Numbered from the stretch's first letter, positions 1 to 4,737 are shown. The stretch is DNA of 7,447 bases from Nitrososphaerales archaeon TH5895 (GCA_014523695.1 JAATVS010000142.1:1-7447), one strand, 5' to 3'. Translations and numbers: made by a program. The notes: generated by a model not told the origin, from the letters alone.

Positions 1-6
1 TAGACA

Positions 7-81
7 TTATGGTATATGAATATATATTAACATAATAAAACCTGTCACTGTCAAAACTGTTCTAATTGTGTCTATTGCCAT
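7..81 (-). CDS. 24-aa hydrophobic mini-ORF, copy A
   Basis: An ATG at 79-81 starts directly after a TAA (82-84) that ends the coiled-coil frame, with no bases between. The peptide begins MAIDTIRTVLTVTGFIMLIY, one hydrophobic stretch long enough for a single membrane segment, and ends at a TAA at 7-9. Its first 20 codons are identical in DNA to copy B at 2872-2931, after which the two frames diverge. Because the DNA identity covers the whole repeat, it is not evidence of selection on this peptide. It could be translationally coupled to the frame upstream, or be non-coding. Function unknown. Confidence 0.25.
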   Translation of the reverse strand: MAIDTIRTVLTVTGFIMLIYIHIP

Positions 82-145
82 TTATTTGCTCATTCGCTTT
101 AGTTGTTGGTTTTTAATGTCGACAGCATTACCAAGATCAGACAGC
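21..145. repeat. 125-bp direct repeat, copy A
   Basis: Positions 21-145 are identical base for base to 2871-2995, in the same orientation and 2,850 bp apart. Beyond 145 the similarity continues but with many substitutions, after a 47-bp segment present in copy B (2996-3042) and missing here. Beyond 21 it continues for about 20 bases with small indels. On the minus strand it contains the 3' end of a coiled-coil frame, the mini-ORF and a TATA-like element. There are no terminal inverted repeats, target duplications or transposase, so this is a segmental duplication or gene conversion tract rather than a recognised insertion sequence. Confidence 0.93.
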
Positions 146-369
146 TTCTAAATTTATTACGTCGTTACTAAGACATTGAATTCTGTCGGTTAGTTAGGGT
201 AAATCATTGCCGACATATCTGAGAACCTCTGAGATATATTTCTCACCAGCATTTTGTTATTTTTTTCAAACAATGAAATAGCTTCAAAAAAGATAATATT
301 GGTAATACTGATCGTTGTGGCGCTGTTTGATTCCAGCCAAGTTACACCGTCATTTTTGTATACAAGCTT
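82..369 (-). pseudogene. Decayed coiled-coil protein gene, copy A
   Basis: In the minus frame after the TAG at 194-196 the codons read LTDRIQCLSNDVINLE, matching LTDRLQCLSNDVINLE in copy B (2932-3120). The 47-bp deletion at 145/146 then shifts the frame. The TAG stands where copy B has CGA (Arg). Most codon differences between the copies here are synonymous, so the ancestor was a real protein. Further upstream, 193-369 is open for 59 codons in another frame (ending TAA 190-192), containing FEKNNKMLVRNISQRFSDM, and a third frame also reads plausibly, so the original path of the frame is unclear. With a stop and a frameshift it cannot make the full protein. Function not recognised. Confidence 0.5.
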
Positions 370-651
370 CTACGGAAATGGAGCCCCATAATTGGTGTCA
401 GAATCTGGTGTTGTTGTTGTTGTTGTTGCCATTGCAACATCATTTTCGTCACCTTGAACTTGAGAGTTCAGGTTAGAACATATTATATTCACTGGAAACC
501 AGTAATTGCCACATTCATTAGTTTGCGATATGATCTGGCTCTTTTCATAACTATCAGCAAATACTGGATGTGAAGATATAAACGATACAGTGACTATTAG
601 GATCACAATTATTCCAAAAACTGCTAGCTGGTACCTCGCTCCATAATCCAT
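370..651 (-). CDS. Small exported protein, CGN/QGDEN family
   Basis: A 93-aa protein starting at ATG 649-651. Residues 8-25 are a hydrophobic signal segment with a probable signal peptidase site after VFA (residue 32). The mature part has CGN (47-49), a second Cys (58) and SQVQGDENDVAMA (63-75). This pattern recurs in the next gene (857-1111), so the two are paralogs; the two conserved Cys could form a disulfide outside the cell. Six Thr (76-81) come from a trinucleotide repeat, and the protein ends in APFP. Similar short secreted proteins are, to my recollection, common in Nitrososphaera and Nitrosocosmicus, with no known function. The frame stays open for 59 codons past the TAG. Confidence 0.8.
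   Translation of the reverse strand: MDYGARYQLAVFGIIVILIVTVSFISSHPVFADSYEKSQIISQTNECGNYWFPVNIICSNLNSQVQGDENDVAMATTTTTTPDSDTNYGAPFP
410..428. repeat. Trinucleotide (GTT)n microsatellite
   Basis: About six GTT units in a row on the plus strand; on the minus strand they encode the run of six threonines near the C-terminus of the exported protein at 370-651. Length changes here would add or remove Thr without shifting the frame, giving a short linker of variable length. Confidence 0.85.
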
Positions 652-817
652 AGTCTATCAATAAATAAAATGTGGCTTGGGGTTATGTCAGTTTGGAAAA
701 AACAATAGAATACAGAAGTCATATATTTGTTATAGCATATCTAAGAATTATTTTACTGGATTCTTCTTAGGAAGAAGATTTATTTCATTAGATAATATTG
801 TGTGTTGTGAGATAAGA
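652..817. other. Intergenic stretch between paralogous exported genes
   Basis: No reading frame with coding character was found on either strand. It must hold the promoter of the gene at 370-651; an AT-rich element at 661-671 (minus) lies only about 14 nt from that ATG, too close for a standard archaeal TATA box, so the promoter is not assigned. Confidence 0.5.
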
Positions 818-833
818 AAATAAAAAAAAGACG
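818..833 (-). terminator. Poly-T terminator of the 857-1111 gene
   Basis: On the minus strand, about 24-40 nt past the stop codon at 857-859, there is a run of eight T (plus-strand A8 at 822-829) followed by ATTTTC. T-rich tracts without a hairpin are the usual intrinsic termination signal of archaeal RNA polymerase. Confidence 0.5.
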
Positions 834-856
834 TTGGATTGAACTAAATTGTAGTG

Positions 857-1111
857 TTATGGTTCTTCTTCTTCAGGGAAAGATTGATCTGCTGCTAATG
901 CTACGCCGTTTTCATCGCCCTGAATTTGTGAGCCAACATTCTGACATCCAACATTGAGTGGTAATTCACCATTGCCACACGCATTGGCCTGACTGGTTGC
1001 CTGGTTATATTTTGTCTTCTTTGTGGCGAATGCATCATCAGTTGCAAGAGCTGTTGCACCTATGAGCATGACTCCCATTGCTGCTACAATGAACATGTAT
1101 TTAGTATTCAT
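857..1111 (-). CDS. Small exported protein, CGN/QGDEN family
   Basis: An 84-aa protein. I start it at ATG 1109-1111, where the Met-Asn-Thr-Lys sequence gives a normal signal peptide (hydrophobic core 6-23, AFA processing site near 29); the longer frame begins at a TTG (1124-1126) and is less likely. The mature part has Cys45 in CGN, Cys56, and SQIQGDENGVALA (61-73), then an acidic tail ending EEEEP. It is a paralog of the 370-651 protein: shared order is a polar stretch with SQ.N, CGN, a P.N..C motif and QGDEN. Predicted secreted or surface-associated; function unknown. A TATA-like box upstream and a poly-T tract downstream suggest a single-gene transcript. Confidence 0.85.
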   Translation of the reverse strand: MNTKYMFIVAAMGVMLIGATALATDDAFATKKTKYNQATSQANACGNGELPLNVGCQNVGSQIQGDENGVALAADQSFPEEEEP

Positions 1112-1165
1112 TTGGAAGTTTAACAACAGATGCGCTTATCTGAGCTATGCAAAATCAGGCTCTGA

Positions 1166-1172
1166 CTTATAT
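1166..1172 (-). promoter_or_regulatory. Possible TATA box for the 857-1111 gene
   Basis: ATATAAG on the minus strand lies about 58 nt upstream of the chosen ATG, implying a leader of roughly 30 nt. It agrees with archaeal TATA spacing only if the mRNA is not leaderless; no other candidate is closer. Confidence 0.35.
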
Positions 1173-1254
1173 CTGATTTTTTTTCTGTAATTTCAGGCAG
1201 AGGGCTAACGTATAGCCAAACATTCCTCTTCTGACCAAGCTCGCTTGAATGGCA

Positions 1255-1418
1255 TTACCTTTCTTGTACGTGAAGGTTCATCGTACCAACACATAAGACC
1301 TTGCATCTGCTGCAGCGAAGCTCTGTTCTCGAATCACTTATCTTAAAAAATTCTATTGTCCTAGAATCAGTCGTCCACCAATTGCAAATGCAATCATCGG
1401 TCTAATGCAATACGACAT
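1255..1418 (-). pseudogene. Tiny zinc-ribbon protein, probably frameshifted
   Basis: A 48-codon frame (1258-1401, stop TAA 1255-1257) follows a TAG at 1402-1404. It carries CIC at residues 4-6, NWW at 7-9, and CSRC at 30-33, a CxC/CxxC zinc-ribbon layout with strong coding character (DSRTIEFF, SRTELRCSRCK). No ATG or good alternative start exists in this frame. An ATG at 1416-1418 starts MSYCIRP in a different frame, and a single-base shift near 1400 would join it to the DDCICNWW frame, giving a protein of about 54 aa. I believe small zinc-ribbon proteins of this style occur in other Nitrososphaeria, from memory only. Broken gene, sequencing error, or unusual start are all possible. Confidence 0.45.
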
Positions 1419-1628
1419 ATTATAGTCAAAATAAGATATTACATGATATGATCCATATGGCTATTAGAATAGTACTGGAATTGGTACTAATTAGGGGCCT
1501 AACATACGCTTTTGTAGGTCTATCTTTCTAATAAGGCGGAGAATGTATCGGAATTTATAACAATATAATCATTTCCTCAAGAATTTATAGCTTCTCCCTG
1601 ATTTGGCTCTGAAAGGTTGATATGACAA
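1419..1628. other. Intergenic stretch, no supported gene
   Basis: About 210 bases with only very short frames. The best is a 27-codon plus-strand frame from ATG 1448 that encodes a hydrophobic peptide; nothing supports it. The stretch contains the divergent regulatory space between the minus-strand zinc-ribbon remnant and the plus-strand gene at 1660. Confidence 0.5.
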
Positions 1629-1630
1629 TG

Positions 1631-1637
1631 TATAAAT
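1631..1637 (+). promoter_or_regulatory. TATA box of the 1660-2040 gene
   Basis: TATAAAT lies with its first base 29 nt before the ATG at 1660, exactly the spacing that puts the transcription start at or next to the start codon. This predicts a leaderless mRNA, usual in this group, and supports the chosen start. Confidence 0.65.
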
Positions 1638-1659
1638 GCTCAAGCTGAGATAATATGTA

Positions 1660-2040
1660 ATGAAAAATACTAGACTTAATATAGTGTACGACTTGCCACT
1701 GAAAAAAATCAAGCTCTCTCCTACTACCATAGAAAACAATAAAATTTTTCAGCATATCGATAAAATCTATTTTGTGATATGTAATTCATGTTACTGGTGT
1801 GCGTCTTATTTTGGTATTGATGATTTAGAATCTCTGTCTGGATCATCATCGCATGTTCTCGATTGTCCTATTTGTAATTCACATAACACTGAATTGATGC
1901 CTATCTCAAATGACGAATCATTTAGAATAGAATATAGTCTAACAAGAGGAATGGAAATTGAATTCTATAAAACAAATAAAGTTGTTATTAGACAGCAATC
2001 TGCTAGCGAGTATGAAGCTCAACGTTCTCTGTCCGAGTAA
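1660..2040 (+). CDS. Zinc-ribbon protein of unknown function
   Basis: A 126-aa soluble protein with a probable zinc site: Cys41, Cys44, Cys47 (CNSCYWC) and Cys69, Cys72 (CPIC), spaced like a treble-clef or zinc-ribbon fold. After it comes a region rich in beta-strand-forming residues (SFRIEYSLTRGMEIEF, 87-102) and a polar C-terminus. There is no signal peptide, so it should act in the cytoplasm, possibly binding nucleic acid or protein; the exact role is not known. A TATA box 29 nt upstream fixes the start and predicts a leaderless message. The next gene begins 2 nt after the stop, so the two are probably cotranscribed. Confidence 0.8.
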   Translation: MKNTRLNIVYDLPLKKIKLSPTTIENNKIFQHIDKIYFVICNSCYWCASYFGIDDLESLSGSSSHVLDCPICNSHNTELMPISNDESFRIEYSLTRGMEIEFYKTNKVVIRQQSASEYEAQRSLSE

Positions 2041-2042
2041 CT

Positions 2043-2477
2043 TTGATAGTGTTAAATTCTGTTCTATTTATTTTTTCATTATTTTTAATAGCATGTCTAC
2101 TGTCGCCGGTCCAACTGTATGGCAGCACTATCTTATGTGACCCGTCTCTTAATCTAACTAATTTAACTAATTGTGACGAGGAATCACCATCTTCATCTAC
2201 CTCTGATCCCGGAATCATAGATAATTCACGCTCTGACAATACTGAAACACCTTTGATAATTCCAGATATTTTACCTACATCCAAAGACCTGGATGATGCG
2301 ATGACTGATGGAGATCTGGGTACAACAGATACCGATGTCAATAATGATAACGATAATGACGATTCCGAAAATAGTATAGACGAAAATTCTGATACTGACA
2401 GAGATGACGATGAAGATTCGAGCAATAGCGAAGGCGGGTCCAGTGACAACGAACCTTCATTAATCCCATTTCCATAG
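2043..2477 (+). CDS. Acidic exported Ser/Asp-rich protein
   Basis: A frame of 144 aa beginning at TTG 2043-2045; a GTG at 2049-2051 is an equally good start and no ribosome-binding site decides between them. Residues 6-25 are strongly hydrophobic, a signal peptide or membrane anchor; LIAC at 15-18 resembles a lipobox, which would make it a lipoprotein, but the hydrophobic stretch runs past the Cys. NLTNLT (37-42) gives two overlapping N-glycosylation sequons. From about residue 45 it is low-complexity Asp/Asn/Ser, suited to an extended surface stalk or cation binding, and it ends IPFP. It sits 2 nt after the zinc-ribbon gene, suggesting one transcript. Function unknown. Confidence 0.7.
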   Translation: MIVLNSVLFIFSLFLIACLLSPVQLYGSTILCDPSLNLTNLTNCDEESPSSSTSDPGIIDNSRSDNTETPLIIPDILPTSKDLDDAMTDGDLGTTDTDVNNDNDNDDSENSIDENSDTDRDDDEDSSNSEGGSSDNEPSLIPFP

Positions 2478-2591
2478 TTAATTAAGATCAACTAACTAGC
2501 TAATCCTAACAAGAGCGCGCCATCCATGTGCCCCTACCTGTAAATTGTTATAAGTTTTGGGATTGAATCAGTAATACCCTCTGGGACTACA
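2478..2591. other. Convergent intergenic gap
   Basis: 114 bases between the convergent acidic-protein and TRAM genes. No T-run typical of archaeal termination and no hairpin of note was seen on either strand. Confidence 0.5.
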
Positions 2592-2831
2592 TTACATCTG
2601 ATGATATATGGAACCTGGTGCTATTTCTGCAGTAGCAAAATTGTCTTTTACAGAATTAATCTTAATCTTTACGCTTTTGTATCCGGCTTTTGCATGTTTT
2701 ACAAAGATTATAAAACCTTGAATTCGTGCGATACCGTCTCCTGCACTACCATTATCAGTTATGTCTACTGTGTACTCTTTACCTGTTTCTACAGGTTTTG
2801 AGGAACTTCCCGTGTTCTGTCCGTAACCCAT
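2592..2831 (-). CDS. Stand-alone TRAM-domain RNA-binding protein
   Basis: A 79-aa cytoplasmic protein. After a short Gly/Ser-rich tail, the TRAM fold runs from about residue 17 to 73: GKEYTVDITDNGSAGDGIAR (17-36), then IQGFIIFVKHAKAG and a VKIKINSVKDNFATAEI strand pair. The GDGIARIQGF.IFV signature is diagnostic of small archaeal TRAM proteins, which bind RNA and are thought to serve as cold-shock-like RNA chaperones in place of CspA. Length is normal for stand-alone members. ATG at 2829-2831 has a TATA box about 40 nt upstream, inside the edge of direct repeat copy B, so the duplicated segment supplies its promoter. The C-terminus (GSIYHQM) is intact. Confidence 0.9.
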   Translation of the reverse strand: MGYGQNTGSSSKPVETGKEYTVDITDNGSAGDGIARIQGFIIFVKHAKAGYKSVKIKINSVKDNFATAEIAPGSIYHQM

Positions 2832-2931
2832 TAAAAGTCGTAATAGGTAGGCATTGTGGTAATATGAATTTATATATTAACATAATAAAACCTGTCACTG
2901 TCAAAACTGTTCTAATTGTGTCTATTGCCAT
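2779..2931 (-). CDS. 50-aa hydrophobic mini-ORF, copy B
   Basis: Starts at ATG 2929-2931 right after the TAA (2932-2934) of the coiled-coil frame, and shares its first 20 residues (MAIDTIRTVLTVTGFIMLIY) with copy A. It then runs on through the TRAM promoter and into the TRAM gene in another frame, ending at TAA 2779-2781. The overlap with a well supported gene and the divergence from copy A after residue 20 make the C-terminal half unlikely to be selected; only the hydrophobic N-terminus could be real. Confidence 0.2.
   Translation of the reverse strand: MAIDTIRTVLTVTGFIMLIYKFILPQCLPITTFNGLRTEHGKFLKTCRNR
2867..2877 (-). promoter_or_regulatory. TATA box of the TRAM gene
   Basis: TATATAAA on the minus strand (2869-2876), centred about 41 nt before the TRAM ATG, predicts a leader of about 15 nt. 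It lies across the left boundary of the 125-bp repeat. Confidence 0.55.
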
Positions 2932-2995
2932 TTATTTGCTCATTCGCTTTAGTTGTTGGTTTTTAATGTCGACAGCATTACCAAGATCAGACAGC
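2871..2995. repeat. 125-bp direct repeat, copy B
   Basis: Identical to 21-145. This copy keeps the 47 bases (2996-3042) absent from copy A and retains the coiled-coil frame through the repeat. The sudden change from 100% identity to clearly diverged but homologous sequence at 2995 points to gene conversion or recent recombination between older paralogous segments. Confidence 0.93.
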
Positions 2996-3120
2996 TGGGC
3001 ATTCCAGAGTATCAGCTCGTTCATCAAATTTCTCTTTTTATCTTCTAGGTTTATTACGTCATTACTGAGACATTGTAGTCTGTCCGTTAGTCGAGGCAAG
3101 TCAGAATTCAGATAGCAAAT
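2932..3120 (-). pseudogene. Coiled-coil protein fragment, copy B
   Basis: The minus frame is open from 3120 (after TGA 3121-3123) to the TAA at 2932-2934, 62 codons. It reads SDLPRLTDRLQCLSNDVINL (3105-3046), then EDKKRNLMNELILWNAQLSD and ends QQLKRMSK, a heptad-like helical coiled coil. The only start near the beginning is TTG at 3097-3099, but copy A has TTA at the aligned position followed by the same protein sequence, so that TTG is not a conserved start. I therefore read it as the 3' part of a longer gene whose 5' end has been lost or frameshifted upstream (see 3146-3417). It could still be translated as a 55-aa peptide. Family not recognised. Confidence 0.5.
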
Positions 3121-3145
3121 TCACAAATATGATTTTTTGACGGCA

Positions 3146-3417
3146 TTAGCACAGATCGATGGAGATATCATACAACAATTTAGCTATTACCAGTTTAGAA
3201 TTACACTCCTCTATGAGAGTCTGTTTGTTATAGTAATTGATTGGCTTCATCTGCCTTTGGAGTATTAGGAGATACATCAGATTTGTTTGCAACTCCCATA
3301 TGTTCATGATGCACGCTATTACTGTCATCGTGGTTTAATGAGGCGGTAGAAAGTTTCTCTTCTATCATACAATCATTGCATGTCCATGAACCGTCTATAA
3401 CTAGCTACAGTTTCCAT
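3146..3417 (-). pseudogene. Frameshifted CxxC protein remnant
   Basis: Three minus-strand frames in succession look coding. ATG 3415-3417 starts METVASYRRF (ends TGA). A second frame, 3231-3404 with stop TAA 3228-3230, reads LVIDGSWTCNDCMIEEKL and later PNTPKADEANQLL, with a CxxC pair (TCNDC). A third continues as NKQTLIEECNSKLVIAKLLY to a TGC-TAA at 3146-3148. Joined by single-base shifts they would make one protein of about 85-90 aa starting 3 nt after the stop of the surface-protein frame. The coiled-coil fragment at 2932-3120 lies just downstream on the same strand and may be the same or the next gene. Function unknown. Confidence 0.4.
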
Positions 3418-3420
3418 CTC

Positions 3421-3816
3421 TTATCCTCCTATTGTTGCAGGTTGTATTGCCTGTGTTGGTTGTATCGCTGTCTGCGTCTGCGTCAGTTGAGTTTTCATAT
3501 TTAACTCACTGGTATCCGCTAATGCTTGACAGATTAGTTGTGTGTTACCGATTTGGGTACATCCCATTACAAATCCATCAGAGTAAGCTTTCTGGGCGTG
3601 TGTAAAAAGTCCACATGCTTGATATTTAACTGAATCAAACTTTTGTAGTATTCCATCTGCGCTGCCGTCAAGCTTACAATTCGATACATCGGCTGCATTT
3701 GTATTTGCCGTTGCCGTTGCCGTTGCGCTCTGAATCACCGTTGTTTCGTGAACTACTTTAGTTTTCTCGCCATTATTTCTCTCTGTATTGTTTAGATTAG
3801 GGTAGCATTCTTTCAT
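3421..3816 (-). CDS. C-terminal part of Cys-rich surface protein
   Basis: A 131-codon frame from ATG 3814-3816 to TAA 3421-3423. It has no signal peptide, yet contains a domain I recognise as the C-terminal part of secreted thaumarchaeal proteins: CKLDGSADGILQKFDSVKYQ (47-66), ACG (67-69), AYSDGFVMGC (77-86) and GNTQLICQALAD (90-101), with Cys at 47, 68, 86 and 96. A Thr/Ala linker (30-40) precedes it and a Thr/Gln tail with repeated TQ follows. It is in the same frame as the exported N-terminal part at 3976-4737, and its ATG overlaps (ATGA) the stop of the intermediate frame. Most likely it is the 3' third of one broken gene; translational coupling through the ATGA overlap is the alternative. 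Confidence 0.65.
   Translation of the reverse strand: MKECYPNLNNTERNNGEKTKVVHETTVIQSATATATANTNAADVSNCKLDGSADGILQKFDSVKYQACGLFTHAQKAYSDGFVMGCTQIGNTQLICQALADTSELNMKTQLTQTQTAIQPTQAIQPATIGG
3711..3728. repeat. Six-base tandem repeat in surface-protein linker
   Basis: Three GCCGTT units in a row (plus strand) encode alternating Thr and Ala on the minus strand (ATATATA, residues about 31-37 of the C-terminal frame), a flexible linker that could vary in length without frameshift. Confidence 0.6.
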
Positions 3817-3999
3817 TTCGGATTCTTGTTACAGAAATCTTTGTATTCGGTGCTGACGTCTACACAATCTTTCCAATCAGCTTTATGCGTTCCATCGTTA
3901 CATGAATACAGTCCGGTGTCTTGACTATAATCTTTAACATCCCAACAGCTTTTTGAGTCTTCAGCGGCGGGTGTGTTACAATATGGCGATGGATCTTTT
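3813..3999 (-). pseudogene. Middle segment of split surface-protein gene
   Basis: After the C9 run the intended frame reads KDPSPYCNTPAAEDSKSC, then DVKDYSQDTGLYSCNDGTHK and ADWKDCVDVS, ending DFCNKNPK at TGA 3813-3815. SCNDGT...DWKDC repeats the C.DG......C pattern found four times in the N-terminal frame, so it belongs to the same protein. It has no start of its own and can only be reached from the upstream frame if the run held eight C (or five or eleven), or by slippage. The last codons overlap the ATG of the next frame. Confidence 0.7.
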
Positions 4000-4737
4000 G
4001 GGGGGGGGACATGATTGATCAGCTACTACAATAATTCCATCATAACATTCTTTTTGTTCTTGTAATGACTGATTTGGACAATCACTCATATCATCATTAC
4101 ATTCACATTCATGTGCACCGCTTCCAGCTCCACAGAAATCCCCATTTGGTGTTATACAATCTTGAAAGCTTCCGTCACATATTGGAAGAGCTTCTGGTGT
4201 TTCTGGTACCGACTCCGCATAGAAACCAGGCGCAAAAGCTGGGTCTGGTATTTCTGATTCTGGTATTGGCGGACACTCTGCTAGTGTTGCCACAGATGAT
4301 CCATCGAAACATGTAATCAAACTTGGATTTTCTGCTACTAATGGACATGTTTCATCTGCCTGCACAGCAGATCCATCTGGACATATTTGTAGTTCTGATT
4401 GTGGACATTCTTGATCTACGGGTAGTACTGATCCATCTGGACATATTTGTGTCTCTTCGTCTTGGTTTTCATTATTATCATCATTATCATTATCATCGTC
4501 ATTATCATTATCTCCCGGTCTGCCAGCGTCTTCCCAATCTTCTTGTGCTTGTTCTTCTTGCTCTTCTGGACTTCCCTCATAATCACCCTCAACCCAACCA
4601 TCATCTTCAGTTGTTGATGACGCGTATAATGGTAGCTGAATTGATGTTATCATTGTTATTATCGTTATCGCCAAGCTAACCATTGCAATCAGTTTAGTTC
4701 TACTCAATTCTCGTCCACTCCCGAATGCTGATGCCAC
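3976..4737 (-). CDS. Exported Cys-rich CPDG-repeat surface protein, N-terminal part
   Basis: A 253-codon frame from GTG 4735-4737; ATG at residue 19 is a possible later start but would leave a short, uncharged signal sequence. Residues 15-38 form a signal peptide with processing near LYA (37-39). Then an acidic linker (44-95, including long Asp/Asn runs) and Cys-rich repeats: ICPDGSVLPVDQECP, ICPDGSAVQADETCP, CFDGSSVATLAECP (98-156) and CYDGIIVVADQSCP (231-244), plus a Cys cluster 187-220. Paired Cys suggest disulfide-knotted modules on the cell surface. The final residues (KRSIAIL) are an artefact of reading past a nine-C run in the wrong frame; homologous sequence resumes in another frame. 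Function unknown, possibly adhesion or envelope structure. Confidence 0.75.
   Translation of the reverse strand: MASAFGSGRELSRTKLIAMVSLAITIITMITSIQLPLYASSTTEDDGWVEGDYEGSPEEQEEQAQEDWEDAGRPGDNDNDDDNDNDDNNENQDEETQICPDGSVLPVDQECPQSELQICPDGSAVQADETCPLVAENPSLITCFDGSSVATLAECPPIPESEIPDPAFAPGFYAESVPETPEALPICDGSFQDCITPNGDFCGAGSGAHECECNDDMSDCPNQSLQEQKECYDGIIVVADQSCPPPKRSIAIL
4000..4008. other. Nine-G homopolymer that shifts the reading frame
   Basis: Nine G on the plus strand (nine C in the coding strand) code for three Pro after QSC. With eight C the frame would continue into the CNDGT..DWKDC segment instead of stopping at TAA 3976-3978. It is the longest G/C homopolymer in an otherwise AT-rich window, and a natural site for replication or transcription slippage, or for sequencing error. 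Confidence 0.85.
4370..4390. repeat. 21-bp repeat unit, first copy
   Basis: Identical to 4430-4450, 60 bp away; encodes the ICPDGS motif of adjacent 20-residue repeats in the surface protein. It reflects internal duplication of the module. Confidence 0.8.
4430..4450. repeat. 21-bp repeat unit, second copy
   Basis: Second copy of the 4370-4390 unit, in frame and 60 bp apart, so recombination between them would add or remove one 20-aa module. Confidence 0.8.
4469..4512. repeat. Low-complexity ATT/ATC tract
   Basis: Runs of ATTATC and CATCAT on the plus strand encode the Asp/Asn-rich acidic linker of the surface protein. Imperfect trinucleotide composition, prone to in-frame length change. Confidence 0.7.

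Noticed and set aside
1448..1531. 27-codon hydrophobic plus-strand frame (MIHMAIRIVLELV...)
   Set aside because: Too short, no promoter at proper spacing and no repeat or homology in the window to support it.
1958..2140. 60-codon plus-strand frame bridging two genes
   Set aside because: Out of frame over the end of the zinc-ribbon gene and the start of the acidic gene; no motif or promoter.
2003..2491. 162-codon Ser/Leu-rich minus-strand frame
   Set aside because: It is the antisense of the acidic Ser/Asp gene at 2043-2477; the serine bias is the mirror of Asp/Asn codons on the other strand.
21..2995. Composite transposon or integrated element bounded by direct repeats
   Set aside because: No transposase, integrase, terminal inverted repeats, tRNA or target duplication was found between or beside the repeats.
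2726..3115. 129-codon plus-strand frame across the repeat
   Set aside because: It is antisense to the TRAM gene and the coiled-coil frame, which show motifs and synonymous divergence on the minus strand.
4469..4512. CRISPR-like repetitive array
   Set aside because: The repetition is trinucleotide low complexity inside a coding sequence, with no repeat-spacer structure.
4065..4679. Plus-strand frames rich in His, Tyr and Leu
   Set aside because: They are antisense to the Cys-rich surface gene; His/Tyr richness comes from its Asp/Asn codons.
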